From Streptomyces kaniharaensis (lineage in GTDB: Bacteria; Actinomycetota; Actinomycetes; Streptomycetales; Streptomycetaceae): 64,000 nt of DNA. Below are positions 18,197 through 28,489 of this stretch, piece after piece; the stretch's first letter is position 1, and each line of letters opens with the position of its first letter. The position numbers and the translations under genes are program-made. The DNA lies in NCBI RefSeq assembly GCF_009569385.1, contig NZ_WBOF01000001.1, positions 1,426,001-1,490,000 of the forward strand, written 5' to 3'. Below the pieces are notes generated by a model. It did not search any database. It saw only the letters and a program-made list of their open reading frames with translations, and was not told the DNA's origin.

Positions 18197-21100
18197 TCAC
18201 CCGTAGAACAGCCGCTCCACCACCGCCCGGGCCCGCCGGGTGGTGCGCCGGTAGTCGTCCACCAGCTCGCCGCTGTGCCCGGCGCCGTACCCGAGGTAGC
18301 GGGCCACCCCGGACAGCTCCCGGGCCTCCCCGGGGAAGCTGTCCCCCGGCCGGCCGCGCACCAGCATCACCGCCGAGCGCACCCGGGAGGCCAGCACCCA
18401 GGCGGCGTCCAGCACCGCCGCGTCGCCTCGCGCGACCAGCCCGGCCTCGGCCGCGGCGGCGAGCGCCGCCCTGGTCCGGGTGGTGCGCAGGGCGGGCAGC
18501 TCGTGCCCGTGCTGGAGCTGGAACAGCTGGACGGTCCACTCCACGTCCGCCAGCCCGCCCCGGCCGATCTTGGTGTGCGTGGTCGGGTCGGCACCGCGCG
18601 GCAGCCGCTCCGCCTCGATCCGGGCCTTGATCCGGCGGATCTCCACCAGGTCCCGCTCCGGCACCCCGGTGCCCGGGTAGCGCAGCGGGTCGATCAGCTG
18701 CCGGAACCGCGCGCCCAGCTGCTCGTCCCCGGCCACCGGCTCGGCGCGCAGCAGCGCCTGGCTCTCCCAGGCGTGCGACCAGCGCCGGTAGTACGCCGTG
18801 TACGAGGCGAGGGTGCGCACCAGCGGGCCGCTGCGGCCCTCGGGCCGCAGGTCGGCGTCGACCAGCAGCGGCGGCTCGGTGGACGGCGCGCCGAGCAGCG
18901 ACCGCAGCTCGTGGCAGACCGCCTGGGCGGCCTTGGCGGCCTCCTGCTCCAGCGAGCCGAGCAGCGGCTCGTGGACGAAGAGCACGTCCGCGTCCGAGCC
19001 GTAGCCCAGCTCGTGGCCGCCGAACCGGCCCATCGAGATCACCGCGATCCGGGTCGGCAGGTCGCCGTTCTCGGCCTCCCAGCCGGCGATGCAGGCGCGC
19101 AGCGCGCCCTGCAGGGTGGCGGCGTTGAGCGCGGTCAGCGCCTCCCCCGCGGTGTCCAGGGCCTCGGCCGAGTCGTCGCCGAGGCGGCCGAGGACGTCGG
19201 CGGCAGCCGTGCGGAAGAGCTCCCGGCGGCGCACCGAGCGGGCGGCGGCGACGGCCGCGGCGGTGGAGTCGGCCCGGCCGACGGCGGCCAGGATCTCCCC
19301 CTCCAGGGCGGCCCGGCCGCGCGGCTCCAGGCCCTGCGGGTCGCCCAGCATGGCGACCGCCTCGGGTGCGCGCAGCAGCAGGTCGGGGGCCAGCCGGCCG
19401 GCCGACAGGACCCGGGCCAGCTGCTCGGCGGCGGCGGACTCGTCCCGTAGCAGCCGCAGGTACCAGGGGGTGCGGCCGAGGGCGTCGGAGACCTGGCGGA
19501 AGTTGAGCAGCCCGGCGTCCGGGTCGGCGGAGTCGGCGAACCAGCCGAGCAGCACCGGCAGCAGGGTGCGCTGGATCGCCGCCTTGCGGCTGACCCCGGA
19601 CGCGAGCGCGCTGATGTGGCGCAGCGCGGCGGCCGGGTCGGCGTAGCCGAGCGCCTCCAGCCGGGCCCGGGCCGCGTCCGGGGTCAGTCCGGCCGCGCCC
19701 GGCGGCAGTTCGGCGACGGCATCGAGCAGCGGGCGGTAGAACAGCTTCTCGTGCAGCCGCCGGACCTCGACGGCGTGCCGCTTCCACTCCCGCTGGAGCG
19801 CGGCGACCGGGTCGGCCCGGGTGTCGTCGTTGATCAGCGAGGCGAGTGAGCGGGCCAGCCGGCGCAGGTCCTCCTCCCCGGTGGGCATCAGGTGGGTGCG
19901 GCGCAGCCGGTGCAGCTGGATGCGGTGCTCCAGCGTGCGCAGGAAGCGGTAGGCGACGTCCAGCGAGGCGGCGTCGGCCCGGCCGACGTACCCGCCGCGG
20001 GAGAGCGCGGCCAGCGCCTCCAGGGTGTTGCCGCTGCGCAGGGCCGGGTCGGTGCGGCCGTGCACCAGCTGGAGCAGCTGGACGGAGAACTCGACGTCCC
20101 GCAGCCCGCCGGGGCCGAGCTTGAGCTGGCGGTCCAGCTCGGTGGCGGGGATGGAGTCGATCACCCGGCGGCGCATCTGCTGGACGTCGGCGACGAAGTT
20201 CTCGCGGGCGGCGGCCTGCCAGACCATCGGGGCCAGCGCCTCCAGGTAGGCGGCGCCGAGTTCGGCGTCCCCGGCGACCGGGCGGGCCTTGAGCAGCGCC
20301 TGGAACTCCCAGGTCTTGGCCCAGCGCTGGTAGTACGCGAGGTGGCTGGCCAGGGTGCGCACCAGCGGGCCGTGGCGGCCCTCGGGGCGCAGATTGGCGT
20401 CCACCGGCCAGATGGTGCCCTCGCCGGTGGTGTCCGAGCAGAGCCGGGTGAGCGCGGCGGCGAGCCGGGTGGCGGCCTTGACCGCCTCGTGCTCGTCGAC
20501 GCCCTCCTGCGGTTCGGCGACGAAGATGACGTCCACGTCGGAGACGTAGTTGAGCTCGCGGCCGCCGCACTTGCCCATGCCGATCACGGCGAGCCGGCAG
20601 GCCCGGGCGGCGTCCGGGTCTTGGGCGGCGGCGAGGTCCAGGGCGGTCTGCAGGGTGGCGCCGGCCAGGTCCGCGAGTTCGGCGGCGGTCTGGGCGAGGT
20701 CGGTGGTGCCGGTGAGGTCGCGGGCGGCGATGGCGAGCAGGCAGCGGCGGTAGGCGATGCGCAGCGCGTCGGCGGGGCTCCGGCGGCCGCCGTCCCGGAC
20801 GTCCTCGGCGAGGGCGCGCCGGAAGTCCTCCGGGCCGGGGTGCATGTCGCGCAGCTCGAAGGTGACCAGGGCGTGCCAGTCGTGCGGGTGCCGGGCCAGG
20901 TGGTCGCCGAACGCGGTGGAGGCGCCGAGGACGCCGAGCAGCCGGTCGCGCAGCGGCTTGGAGGTGGTGAGGGTGTCGCGCAGGGTGTGCCGGTCGGTCT
21001 CGTCGGCGGCCTCCAGCAGCCGGGCCAGGCCGAGCAGGGCCAGGTCGGGGTCGGCGGTGGCGCCGAGGGCGTCCAGCAGGACGGGGTCGTCGGCCAGCCC

Positions 21101-21220
21101 TTCCAGGCCGGGCCCGGCCAGCAGCCGGACCGCCCGCGCGGGGTCCGTGAACCCGCGCCGCACCAGCCGGATCTCCGGCCGGCTGACTCGGCTCCCGGCC
21201 CGCTGCTCCTCCACCGCCAT
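18197..21220 (-). CDS. glnE: glutamine synthetase adenylyltransferase/deadenylyltransferase
   Basis: 1007 residues with the duplicated GlnE architecture. The first nucleotidyltransferase domain has GMGKCGGRELNYVSDVDVIF at about residues 213-232 and the second has MGRFGGHELGYGSDADVLF at about 735-755, each with the GG...S-D-x-D metal site. Each is followed by its helical domain (repeated LRPEGR.GPLVRTL). It attaches and removes AMP from glutamine synthetase according to nitrogen status. The ATG at 21220 follows GGAGGGG. It lies downstream of glnA2 on the same strand but behind a strong terminator, so the two are probably separate transcripts. Confidence 0.96.
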   Translation of the reverse strand: MAVEEQRAGSRVSRPEIRLVRRGFTDPARAVRLLAGPGLEGLADDPVLLDALGATADPDLALLGLARLLEAADETDRHTLRDTLTTSKPLRDRLLGVLGASTAFGDHLARHPHDWHALVTFELRDMHPGPEDFRRALAEDVRDGGRRSPADALRIAYRRCLLAIAARDLTGTTDLAQTAAELADLAGATLQTALDLAAAQDPDAARACRLAVIGMGKCGGRELNYVSDVDVIFVAEPQEGVDEHEAVKAATRLAAALTRLCSDTTGEGTIWPVDANLRPEGRHGPLVRTLASHLAYYQRWAKTWEFQALLKARPVAGDAELGAAYLEALAPMVWQAAARENFVADVQQMRRRVIDSIPATELDRQLKLGPGGLRDVEFSVQLLQLVHGRTDPALRSGNTLEALAALSRGGYVGRADAASLDVAYRFLRTLEHRIQLHRLRRTHLMPTGEEDLRRLARSLASLINDDTRADPVAALQREWKRHAVEVRRLHEKLFYRPLLDAVAELPPGAAGLTPDAARARLEALGYADPAAALRHISALASGVSRKAAIQRTLLPVLLGWFADSADPDAGLLNFRQVSDALGRTPWYLRLLRDESAAAEQLARVLSAGRLAPDLLLRAPEAVAMLGDPQGLEPRGRAALEGEILAAVGRADSTAAAVAAARSVRRRELFRTAAADVLGRLGDDSAEALDTAGEALTALNAATLQGALRACIAGWEAENGDLPTRIAVISMGRFGGHELGYGSDADVLFVHEPLLGSLEQEAAKAAQAVCHELRSLLGAPSTEPPLLVDADLRPEGRSGPLVRTLASYTAYYRRWSHAWESQALLRAEPVAGDEQLGARFRQLIDPLRYPGTGVPERDLVEIRRIKARIEAERLPRGADPTTHTKIGRGGLADVEWTVQLFQLQHGHELPALRTTRTRAALAAAAEAGLVARGDAAVLDAAWVLASRVRSAVMLVRGRPGDSFPGEARELSGVARYLGYGAGHSGELVDDYRRTTRRARAVVERLFYG

Positions 21221-21330
21221 GGCCCCTCCATCCGTCCGCTCCAGCAGGTTACGCGCCCGAACGGCCCGGCGCCGGGCGTGACGACGGGCGGGACCCGCGC
21301 GTTCTTCCGCTGCCGATCCCTCCCAGAACG

Positions 21331-21368
21331 ACGGCCCGCCGTCGTCCGGTCGGACGGCGGCGGGCCGT
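21331..21368 (-). terminator. long-stem terminator after glnA2
   Basis: An 18-bp stem (ACGGCCCGCCGTCGTCCG with its complement, one G-U pair, two-base loop as written) lies just downstream of the glnA2 stop. Confidence 0.8.
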
Positions 21369-21383
21369 AAGGACTTCGCGCGC

Positions 21384-22745
21384 TCAGAGCACCTGGAGGT
21401 TCTTGCGCAGCTCGAACGGGGTGACCTCGGAGCGGTACTCCTCCCACTCCTGGCGCTTGTTGCGCAGAAAGAAGTCGAAGACGTGCTCGCCGAGCGTCTC
21501 GGCGACCAGTTCGCTGCGCTGCATGAGGTCGATCGCCTCGCCGAGGTTCTGCGGCATCGGCTGGATGCCCAGCGCGCGGCGCTCGGAGTCGGACAGCGCC
21601 CAGACGTCGTCGTCGGCGCCGGGCGGGAGCTCGTAGCCCTCCTCGATGCCCTTGAGGCCGGCCGCGAGGGTCACCGCGTAGGCGAGGTAGGGGTTGCAGC
21701 CGGTGTCCAGCGAGCGGACCTCGACCCGGGTGGAGCCCTGCTTGCCGGGCTTGTACATCGGCACCCGGATCAGCGCCGAGCGGTTGTTGTGGCCCCAGCA
21801 GATGTACGACGGGGCCTCGCCGCCGGCGCCGGCGGTGCGCTGGGAGCCGCCCCAGATGCGCTTGTAGGAGTTGACCCACTGGTTGGTGACGGCGGCCGTC
21901 TCGGCGGCGTGCCGGAGCAGGCCGGCGATGAAGGAGCGGCCGACCTTGGAGAGCTGGTACTCGGCGCCGGACTCGTGGAAGGCGTTGCGGTCGCCCTCGA
22001 ACAGCGAGACGTGGGTGTGCATGCCGCTGCCGGGGTGCTCGGAGAAGGGCTTGGGCATGAAGCTCGCGTGCACGCCCTGCTCCAGCGCGACCTCCTTCAT
22101 GACCAGGCGGAAGGTCATGATGTTGTCGGCCGTGGACAGCGCGTCGGCGTAGCGCAGGTCGATCTCCTGCTGGCCGGGCGCGCCCTCGTGGTGGGAGAAC
22201 TCCACCGAGATGCCCATCGACTCCAGCATGGTGATCGCCTGCCGGCGGAAGTCGTGGCCGACGCCGCGCGGGGTGTGGTCGAAGTAGCCGGAGTGGTCGG
22301 CGGGGATCGGCGGGGTGCCGTCGCCGGGCAGGTTCTTCAGCAGGAAGAACTCGATCTCGGGGTGGGTGTAGAAGGTGAAGCCCTGGTCGGAGGCCTTCTC
22401 CAGGGTGCGCTTGAGCACGAACCGCGGGTCGGCGAAGGAGGGCGAGCCGTCGGGCATCAGGATGTCGCAGAACATCCTGGCGGTGCCCGGCGTCTCCGAG
22501 CGCCACGGCAGGATCTGGAAGGTGGTCGGGTCCGGCTTGGCGATCATGTCGGACTCGTAGACGCGGGCGAAGCCCTCGATCGCGGAGCCGTCGAAGCCGA
22601 TGCCCTCCTCGAAGGCCTGTTCCAGCTCGGCCGGCGCCACCGCGACCGACTTCAGGAACCCGAGCACGTCGGTGAACCACAGCCGGACGAACCGGATGTC
22701 ACGCTCCTCGAGCGTCCGAAGCACGAACTGCTGCTGCTTGCCCAT
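21384..22745 (-). CDS. glnA2: glutamine synthetase-like enzyme, GlnA2 type
   Basis: 453 residues, a full-length type I glutamine synthetase fold. It has FVRLWFTDVLGFLKSVAV at the N-terminus, FDGSAIEGF, the metal-site HPEIEFFL, GSGMHTHVSLF, WGHNNRSALIRVP and VEVRS. Sequence and neighbours (glnE and nadE) match the GlnA2 group of streptomycetes, which has been linked to gamma-glutamylation of polyamines rather than bulk glutamine synthesis. The specificity here is inferred from that. The Tyr of the usual adenylylation loop is present in EGYELPPG. The start at 22745 follows AGAGGTGAG. Confidence 0.9.
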   Translation of the reverse strand: MGKQQQFVLRTLEERDIRFVRLWFTDVLGFLKSVAVAPAELEQAFEEGIGFDGSAIEGFARVYESDMIAKPDPTTFQILPWRSETPGTARMFCDILMPDGSPSFADPRFVLKRTLEKASDQGFTFYTHPEIEFFLLKNLPGDGTPPIPADHSGYFDHTPRGVGHDFRRQAITMLESMGISVEFSHHEGAPGQQEIDLRYADALSTADNIMTFRLVMKEVALEQGVHASFMPKPFSEHPGSGMHTHVSLFEGDRNAFHESGAEYQLSKVGRSFIAGLLRHAAETAAVTNQWVNSYKRIWGGSQRTAGAGGEAPSYICWGHNNRSALIRVPMYKPGKQGSTRVEVRSLDTGCNPYLAYAVTLAAGLKGIEEGYELPPGADDDVWALSDSERRALGIQPMPQNLGEAIDLMQRSELVAETLGEHVFDFFLRNKRQEWEEYRSEVTPFELRKNLQVL

Positions 22746-22964
22746 GGGGACAGTCTCACCTCTGCTCTTTACGCTCGTGTTACGCCCGGAAGGCCACCGA
22801 AAGCGATTGCCCCCATCATGGCCGATCATCGCGGCCACCGGCAGTGCCGCCCCCCTCACCAGCCCACTCTCGATCCCCTCGCGATCCCCTCACGGACGCC
22901 TCACGGACTCCTCGCCGACCCCCGGCGGCGACATTGCGTCAGATCGACGATTACACTCGGAGGC

Positions 22965-24719
22965 ATGCCGAATCTCCGACTCGCCCTGAGCCAGATCGAC
23001 CCCTGGGTCGGTGACATCGCCCGCAACAGCGACGAGGTGGTGCGCTGGACCAAGCAGGCCGTGGAGGCCGGCGCCCAGCTGGTCGCCTTTCCCGAGATGG
23101 TCCTGACCGGCTACCCGGTCGAGGACCTCGCCCTGCGCAGCTCCTTCGTCGAGGCGTCCCGCGGCGCGCTGGTCGAGCTGGCCGGGCGGCTGGCCGACGA
23201 CGGGCTCGGCGAGGTGCCGGTGGTGGTCGGCTACCTGGGGCGCTCCGAGCACGCCTCGCCGCGGTTCGGCCGCCCGGCCGGTTCGCCGCAGAACTGCGCG
23301 GCGGTGCTGCACCGGGGTGAGGTGGTGACCCGCTTCGCCAAGCACCACCTGCCCAACTACGGCGTGTTCGACGAGTACCGCTGGTTCGTCCCCGGCGACC
23401 AGCTGCCGGTGCTGCGGCTGCACGGGGTGGACGTCGCGCTGGCGATCTGCGAGGACATCTGGCAGGACGGCGGCCGGGTCACCGCGGCCCGCGAGGCCGA
23501 GGCCGGACTGCTGCTGGTGGTCAACGGCTCGCCGTACGAGCGGAACAAGGACGACCAGCGGCTGGAGCTGGTCCGGCGCCGGGCCGCCGAGGCGGGCTGC
23601 CCGCTGGCCTACGTCAACATGGTCGGCGGCCAGGACGAGCTGGTCTTCGACGGTGACTCGATCGTAGTCGGCGCGGACGGCGAGGTGCTGGCCCGCTCCC
23701 CGCAGTTCGAGGAGCACCTGCTGGTCCTCGACCTCGACCTGCCGGCCGCCAGCAGCGACCACACCGACGGTCTGCTGCTGAGCGACGGCCTGCACCTGGT
23801 CCGCACCGAGCTGGGCGGCGAGGCGCAGCCCGCCCCCGCCGACAGGCTGGCCGCCGAGGTCGCGCCGCGGCTGTCCGACGAGGCCGAGATCTGGGCCGCG
23901 CTGGTCTCCGGCACCCGGGCGTACGTCGCCAAGAACGGCTTCCGGTCCGTGCTGATCGGCCTCTCCGGCGGCATCGACTCGGCGCTGGTCGCCTCGATCG
24001 CGGTGGACGCGATCGGCGCGGAGAACGTGTACTGCGTCTCGATGCCGAGCCGCTACTCCTCGCAGCACTCCAGGGACGACGCGGCGGAGCTGGCCCGCCG
24101 GACGGGGCTGAACTTCCGGACCGTCCCGATCGCCCCGATGTTCGACGCCTACATGGCCGCCACCGAGCTGACCGGCCTGGCCGAGGAGAACCTGCAGTCC
24201 CGGCTGCGCGGCACCCTGCTGATGGCGATCTCCAACCAGGAGGGGCACATCGTGCTCGCGCCCGGCAACAAGAGCGAGCTGGCGGTCGGCTACTCGACCC
24301 TGTACGGCGACTCGGTGGGCGCGTTCGGGCCGATCAAGGACGTCTACAAGTCGCTGATCTTCCGGCTGGCCCGCTGGCGCAACGAGGAGGCCGAGCGGCG
24401 CGGCGAGGTACCGCCGATCCCGGAGAACACCATCACCAAGCCGCCGTCCGCCGAGCTGCGGCCGGACCAGAAGGACACCGACTCGCTGCCCGACTACGAC
24501 CTGCTGGACAGCCTGCTGGACCGGTACATCGAGGGCGACGAGGGCCGGGACGCGATCGTCGCGGCCGGCTTCGACCCGGCCGTGGTGGACCGGGTCGTCC
24601 GGCTGGTCGACACCGCCGAGTACAAGCGGCGCCAGTACCCGCCGGGCCCGAAGGTCTCGCTCAAGAACTTCGGCCGGGACCGCCGCCTACCGATCACCAA
24701 CCGCTGGCGGCGCGGTTGA
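22965..24719 (+). CDS. nadE: glutamine-hydrolysing NAD+ synthetase
   Basis: 584 residues with two domains. The N-terminal nitrilase-type glutaminase (about 1-260) carries the Glu in FPEMVLTGYP, the Lys in FAKHHLPNYGVF and the nucleophile Cys in AICEDIW. The C-terminal synthetase carries the P-loop-like GLSGGIDSALVASIA at about 330 and the LAPGNKSELAVGYSTLYGD block. It makes NAD+ from deamido-NAD+ with glutamine as nitrogen donor. The ATG is preceded by CGGAGG. It is divergent from glnA2. Confidence 0.96.
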   Translation: MPNLRLALSQIDPWVGDIARNSDEVVRWTKQAVEAGAQLVAFPEMVLTGYPVEDLALRSSFVEASRGALVELAGRLADDGLGEVPVVVGYLGRSEHASPRFGRPAGSPQNCAAVLHRGEVVTRFAKHHLPNYGVFDEYRWFVPGDQLPVLRLHGVDVALAICEDIWQDGGRVTAAREAEAGLLLVVNGSPYERNKDDQRLELVRRRAAEAGCPLAYVNMVGGQDELVFDGDSIVVGADGEVLARSPQFEEHLLVLDLDLPAASSDHTDGLLLSDGLHLVRTELGGEAQPAPADRLAAEVAPRLSDEAEIWAALVSGTRAYVAKNGFRSVLIGLSGGIDSALVASIAVDAIGAENVYCVSMPSRYSSQHSRDDAAELARRTGLNFRTVPIAPMFDAYMAATELTGLAEENLQSRLRGTLLMAISNQEGHIVLAPGNKSELAVGYSTLYGDSVGAFGPIKDVYKSLIFRLARWRNEEAERRGEVPPIPENTITKPPSAELRPDQKDTDSLPDYDLLDSLLDRYIEGDEGRDAIVAAGFDPAVVDRVVRLVDTAEYKRRQYPPGPKVSLKNFGRDRRLPITNRWRRG

Positions 24720-24734
24720 TCCCACCTCGTGGGG

Positions 24735-25793
24735 TCACGAGGCGTACCGGTAGGTGGCGGCCACCGCGAGGTGGTCGCTGCCGTCCCGGGCCAGGGTGCG
24801 GGAGTCGACCGGCTTCAGCCCGCCCTTGCTCATGATCTGGTCGATCCTCGCCATCGGGAAGGCCGACGGCCAGCTGAAGCCGAAGCCGTCCCCGGCCGCG
24901 CCCTGGGCGGAGCGCATCTGCGAGGTGATGGGCGCCAGGCTGCGGTCGTTCATGGTGCCGTTGAGGTCGCCGAGCAACAGCACCTTCTTCACCTGTTCGG
25001 CTTGGATCGCGTCGCCGAGCGCCTGCGCGCTGACGTCCCGCTGGTCGACGGTGAAGCCGCCCTCTGCCTTCAGCCGGACGGAGGGCAGGTGCGCGACGTA
25101 CACCGCCAGCGGGCCCTGCGGGGTGGTGACCCGCGCCCGGAAGGCCCGGGTCCAGCCCATCCTGAGGTCCACCGGCGTGACGTCGGCGATCGGGTACTTC
25201 GACCAGAGGCCGACGGTGCCCTCGATCGCGTGGTACGGGTACGCCGCGGCCAGCCCGGTCTCGTAGCCGGGCAGCGCCCGACCGGCCAGCTCCTCGAGGG
25301 CGACGATCTGGGCGCCGGAGTCGACCAGCCGGCGGACGGTGCCCGACACGTCGGTGTTTTCGGCGGCCACGTTGTGGCTGACGACCGTGAAGTCGCCCGA
25401 GCCGCCGTTCTTGTCGGTGAGCAGGCTGCCGAACAGGTTGAGCCAGAGCACGGCGGGCACCAGCAGGGCGATCAGCGCGGTGGCCGAACGCCGCAGCAGC
25501 GCGGGGACCAGCAGCAGCGGGACGGCCAGGCCGAGCCAGGGCAGGAAGGTCTCCAGCAGGCTGCCGAGGTTGCCGACGCCGTTCGGGACCTCCGCGTGGA
25601 AGGCCAGCAGCACGGCGGTGAGCAGGGCCAGGCCGGCGACGACCAGGCCGCGCCGCCAGGTGGTGCTGCCGCGGCTGTCCCGGCCCCAGTGCCGCAGGCC
25701 CAGGAGGCGCCCGGGACGGTCTTCGACTGCCGGGGCGCTCTCCTCGCCCGGGGCCGGGTCGGTGGTCCGGTCGGTCCCGTCCGCCTGCGTCAT
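24735..25793 (-). CDS. membrane-anchored endonuclease/exonuclease/phosphatase family protein
   Basis: 352 residues. A polar N-terminus is followed by three hydrophobic helices (about 48-65, 80-98 and 104-122), then an EEP domain. That domain has VVSHNVAAEN, the metal-binding Glu in IVALEEL, LLLGDLNGTMN and the terminal SDHLAVAATY (Asp-His pair). These are the catalytic landmarks of DNase I-like phosphodiesterases. The domain should face the outside. The substrate (nucleic acid, phospholipid or phosphoinositide-like) is unknown. Confidence 0.85.
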   Translation of the reverse strand: MTQADGTDRTTDPAPGEESAPAVEDRPGRLLGLRHWGRDSRGSTTWRRGLVVAGLALLTAVLLAFHAEVPNGVGNLGSLLETFLPWLGLAVPLLLVPALLRRSATALIALLVPAVLWLNLFGSLLTDKNGGSGDFTVVSHNVAAENTDVSGTVRRLVDSGAQIVALEELAGRALPGYETGLAAAYPYHAIEGTVGLWSKYPIADVTPVDLRMGWTRAFRARVTTPQGPLAVYVAHLPSVRLKAEGGFTVDQRDVSAQALGDAIQAEQVKKVLLLGDLNGTMNDRSLAPITSQMRSAQGAAGDGFGFSWPSAFPMARIDQIMSKGGLKPVDSRTLARDGSDHLAVAATYRYAS

Positions 25794-26017
25794 CCGTGCT
25801 CCCGTTCGCTCGTGCCGTCCGCCGGTCCGGTGTCGGGCCCGTCGGATCGCGGGCGCTGAACCGGACTGGTGCCGGTTCGTTCGGATACCGGCTCAGCCTA
25901 TGCCGGGACAGACGCGAGGCCTCCGGAGCGGGTTCCGGCGTGGCCGGGTTTGGTGAGCTTGGACACGTCAGGCCCACACGTCGGGCGGAGCCGTCGGGCT
26001 GAGTCGTCGGGCGCGGT

Positions 26018-26659
26018 TCAGGAGGCCGCGGGCCGCGGCGCGAGGCCGTCGAGCAGGGCGTCGACCATCGTGCGGGCCAGCTCCGGGTCCTCCAGGTCGG
26101 AGTCGTCCCAGAGGATGCTCCGGTACAGGATCGGGCCCATCAGCAGGTCGCAGAGCAGGTCGACGTCGAGGTCGGAGCGGAGCACGCCCTCGTCTACGGC
26201 CCGGCGGACCAGTTCGAGCGCCGCCTCGCGGCGCGGCCTGACCACCCGGTCGCGGTAGGCGGCGGACAGTTCGGGGAGGCTGTGCAGCTGGCCGAAGGCG
26301 GCCTTGAGCAGCCAGCGGCTGCGCTTGGCGAGGCCGCGCCGGCGCATGTAGTCGATCACGGCGACCAGGTCGTCCCGGGCGCCGCCGCCGGTCGGCTCCG
26401 GCATCGGGACCTCCAGTCGGCTGACCACGTCGACCAGCAGGGCCTCCTTGTTGGGCCAGCGCCGGTAGATGGTGGCCTTGCCGACGCCGGCGGCGGTGGC
26501 GATGCCCTCGATGGTGAGCTCGGACAGCGCGGTGCCGCCCGCCATCAGGTCCTCGACGGCGGTGAAGATGGCCTGCTCGGCGGCCTCGCTGCGCGGCCGG
26601 CCACGGCGCGCGGCGGCGCAGGGCTGAGCGGCCTCGGCGGCCGGGGTGTCCGTCTTCAT
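26018..26659 (-). CDS. TetR/AcrR family repressor
   Basis: 213 residues. The N-terminal HTH (about 18-70, GRPRSEAAEQAIFTAVEDL, then TIEGIATAAGVGKATIYRRW) is typical TetR. The C-terminal ligand domain includes a TetR_C-like DLLCDLLMGPILYR block. It stands directly downstream of the MFS exporter gene on the same strand, though a terminator hairpin separates them. The palindrome in front of the exporter (28529-28550) is its likely operator. The probable role is ligand-controlled repression of the exporter. Confidence 0.9.
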   Translation of the reverse strand: MKTDTPAAEAAQPCAAARRGRPRSEAAEQAIFTAVEDLMAGGTALSELTIEGIATAAGVGKATIYRRWPNKEALLVDVVSRLEVPMPEPTGGGARDDLVAVIDYMRRRGLAKRSRWLLKAAFGQLHSLPELSAAYRDRVVRPRREAALELVRRAVDEGVLRSDLDVDLLCDLLMGPILYRSILWDDSDLEDPELARTMVDALLDGLAPRPAAS

Positions 26660-26762
26660 CCCGCTGTTTCTCCCTGGATCTGCGCGGGCGCACGGGCGCC
26701 GTTCCGTTTCCGATGGCCGTCCGAGGGGCCCGACCGGGTGGTGGCCGGGAGTCCTGGACTGT

Positions 26763-26800
26763 GGCCCTGCCGCTCCGGGCGTACCCGGGGCGGCAGGGCC
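26763..26800 (-). terminator. terminator after the MFS exporter gene
   Basis: GGCCCTGCCGC at 26763-26773 pairs with GCGGCAGGGCC at 26790-26800, between the exporter stop and the TetR start. Confidence 0.7.
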
Positions 26801-26824
26801 ATTGTCGCTCAGTGCGACGGTGGG

Positions 26825-28435
26825 TCAGGCGTCCGCCGCCGCGGGCTCCCGCCGGTCGGCGGCCTGTCCGTCCGGGCTCGCGGGCCCGCCGGCGGGCCCG
26901 GCCGCCTTGCGCGGGAGCAGGAACCAGGCGATCACGGCGCCGGCCACGGTGATGCCCGTGGAGAGCCCTGCCACCACGTGCATGGCGCTGATGAAGGAGT
27001 CGTTGGCCGGGCCGAGCAGCGCCTCGCCCTTCGGGCCCATCCGTCCGGCGATGGCCAGGGTGGCCTCCAGGGACTCGCCGGCCTTGTCGCGCAGCCCCTC
27101 CGGCAGCTGGTTGAGGGTGTCGGTCATGCCGTCGCGGTAGACGCTGGAGAGCACCGCGCCGAGCACGGCGACCCCGAGCGAGCCGCCGACCTGGCGGAAG
27201 GTGTTGTTGACGGCCGAGCCGGCGCCGGCCTTCTCGCGGGGCAGCGAGCCCATGATCGCGACGGTGACCGGCGGCATGACGTGGGCCATGCCGGTGCCCA
27301 TGACCAGGCCGATCACGATCAGCACCCAGATCGGCGTGGTGGCGGTCAGCAGGGTGTAGCCGACGAAGCCGACCCCGATCAGCAGCATGCCGACGGCGGC
27401 GGTGGCGGCGACGCCGAAGCGGTCGACGACCAGCCGGGCCCGGGGCGCGAACAGCAGCTGGGCGACGGCCAGCGGCAGCATCAGCTCACCGGCCTGGAGC
27501 GCGCTGTAGCCGCGCACGCTCTGGATGTAGAAGACGCCGAAGAAGGAGACGCCCATCAGCGCGAAGAACACCACGCCGACGACCACGACGGAGGCGCTGA
27601 ACACCTTGTTGCGGAACCAGGTGACGTCGAGCGCGGGGTGCGCGGTGCGGCGCTCGAACCAGACGAAGGCGGCCAGCGCCACCAGGCCGACCAGCACCGG
27701 CGCCCAGGCCTCGACGGCCGTGAAGTCGGCCAGCTCGCCGCCCTTGATGATGCCGTAGATCAGCGCGACCAGGCCGATGATCGACAGCAGCACGCCGACC
27801 GGGTCGAGCTTGCCCGGGTTCGGGTCCTTGGACTCCGGCACCAGGATCACCATCGCGATCAGCGCGACGATCACGATCGGGACGTTGATCAGGAAGACCG
27901 AGCCCCACCAGAAGTGCTCGATCAGCAGGCCGCCGGTGATCGGGCCGACGGCGATGGCGAGGCCGACCGCACCCGCCCAGATGCCGATCGCCTTGGGCTG
28001 CTCGGAGCGCTCGAAGACGTTCATGATGATGGCCAGCGTGGCGGGCATCGCGAGCGCGGCGCCGACGCCCATCACGGCGCGGTAGCCGACGAGTTCACCG
28101 GGAGACCCGGCCAGGGCGGACAGCAGCGAGGCTATGCCGAAGACCACCATGCCGGCGAGCAGCGCGCGCTTGCGGCCGAAGCGGTCGCCGAGCAGGCCCG
28201 AGGTGAAGAGCAGCCCGGCGAACACCAGGGTGTAGGAGTTGATCGACCATTCCAGGTCACTCTGGGTGGCGCCGAGTCCGACCGGCGCCGGGGTGGCGAT
28301 GGTCTTCATCGCGACGTTGAGGATCGAGTTGTCGAGCACGACGACGAGCAGGGCGAGCACCAGGGTGCCGAGGATCGCCCAGCGGCGGCGGTGGATGGCT
28401 TCCGGTACTCGAGGTGGCGCGGCTGCGGTGGTCAT
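26825..28435 (-). CDS. MFS drug exporter, DHA2 (EmrB/QacA) type
   Basis: 536 residues with about 14 membrane helices. Motif A is seen as [14 protein letters not shown]. The DHA2 motif [10 protein letters not shown] is in TM1, and VFLINVPI lies at the TM6 junction typical of the family. The ATG at 28435 is preceded by GGGGAAG. It should export small lipophilic compounds with proton antiport. It is regulated with the downstream TetR gene, as judged from the TetR-type palindrome in its promoter region. Confidence 0.93.
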   Translation of the reverse strand: MTTAAAPPRVPEAIHRRRWAILGTLVLALLVVVLDNSILNVAMKTIATPAPVGLGATQSDLEWSINSYTLVFAGLLFTSGLLGDRFGRKRALLAGMVVFGIASLLSALAGSPGELVGYRAVMGVGAALAMPATLAIIMNVFERSEQPKAIGIWAGAVGLAIAVGPITGGLLIEHFWWGSVFLINVPIVIVALIAMVILVPESKDPNPGKLDPVGVLLSIIGLVALIYGIIKGGELADFTAVEAWAPVLVGLVALAAFVWFERRTAHPALDVTWFRNKVFSASVVVVGVVFFALMGVSFFGVFYIQSVRGYSALQAGELMLPLAVAQLLFAPRARLVVDRFGVAATAAVGMLLIGVGFVGYTLLTATTPIWVLIVIGLVMGTGMAHVMPPVTVAIMGSLPREKAGAGSAVNNTFRQVGGSLGVAVLGAVLSSVYRDGMTDTLNQLPEGLRDKAGESLEATLAIAGRMGPKGEALLGPANDSFISAMHVVAGLSTGITVAGAVIAWFLLPRKAAGPAGGPASPDGQAADRREPAAADA

Positions 28436-28489
28436 TGGGCTTCCCCGTCCGTGGTGGTGTGGCACTGGCGGGCTTTCCGAGTCGCGGAC

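Noticed and set aside
26825..28435. The MFS exporter and TetR next to panB as part of RiPP module 1
   Set aside because: They are on the far side of panB, have normal core composition and their own operator. Nothing ties them to the peptide module.
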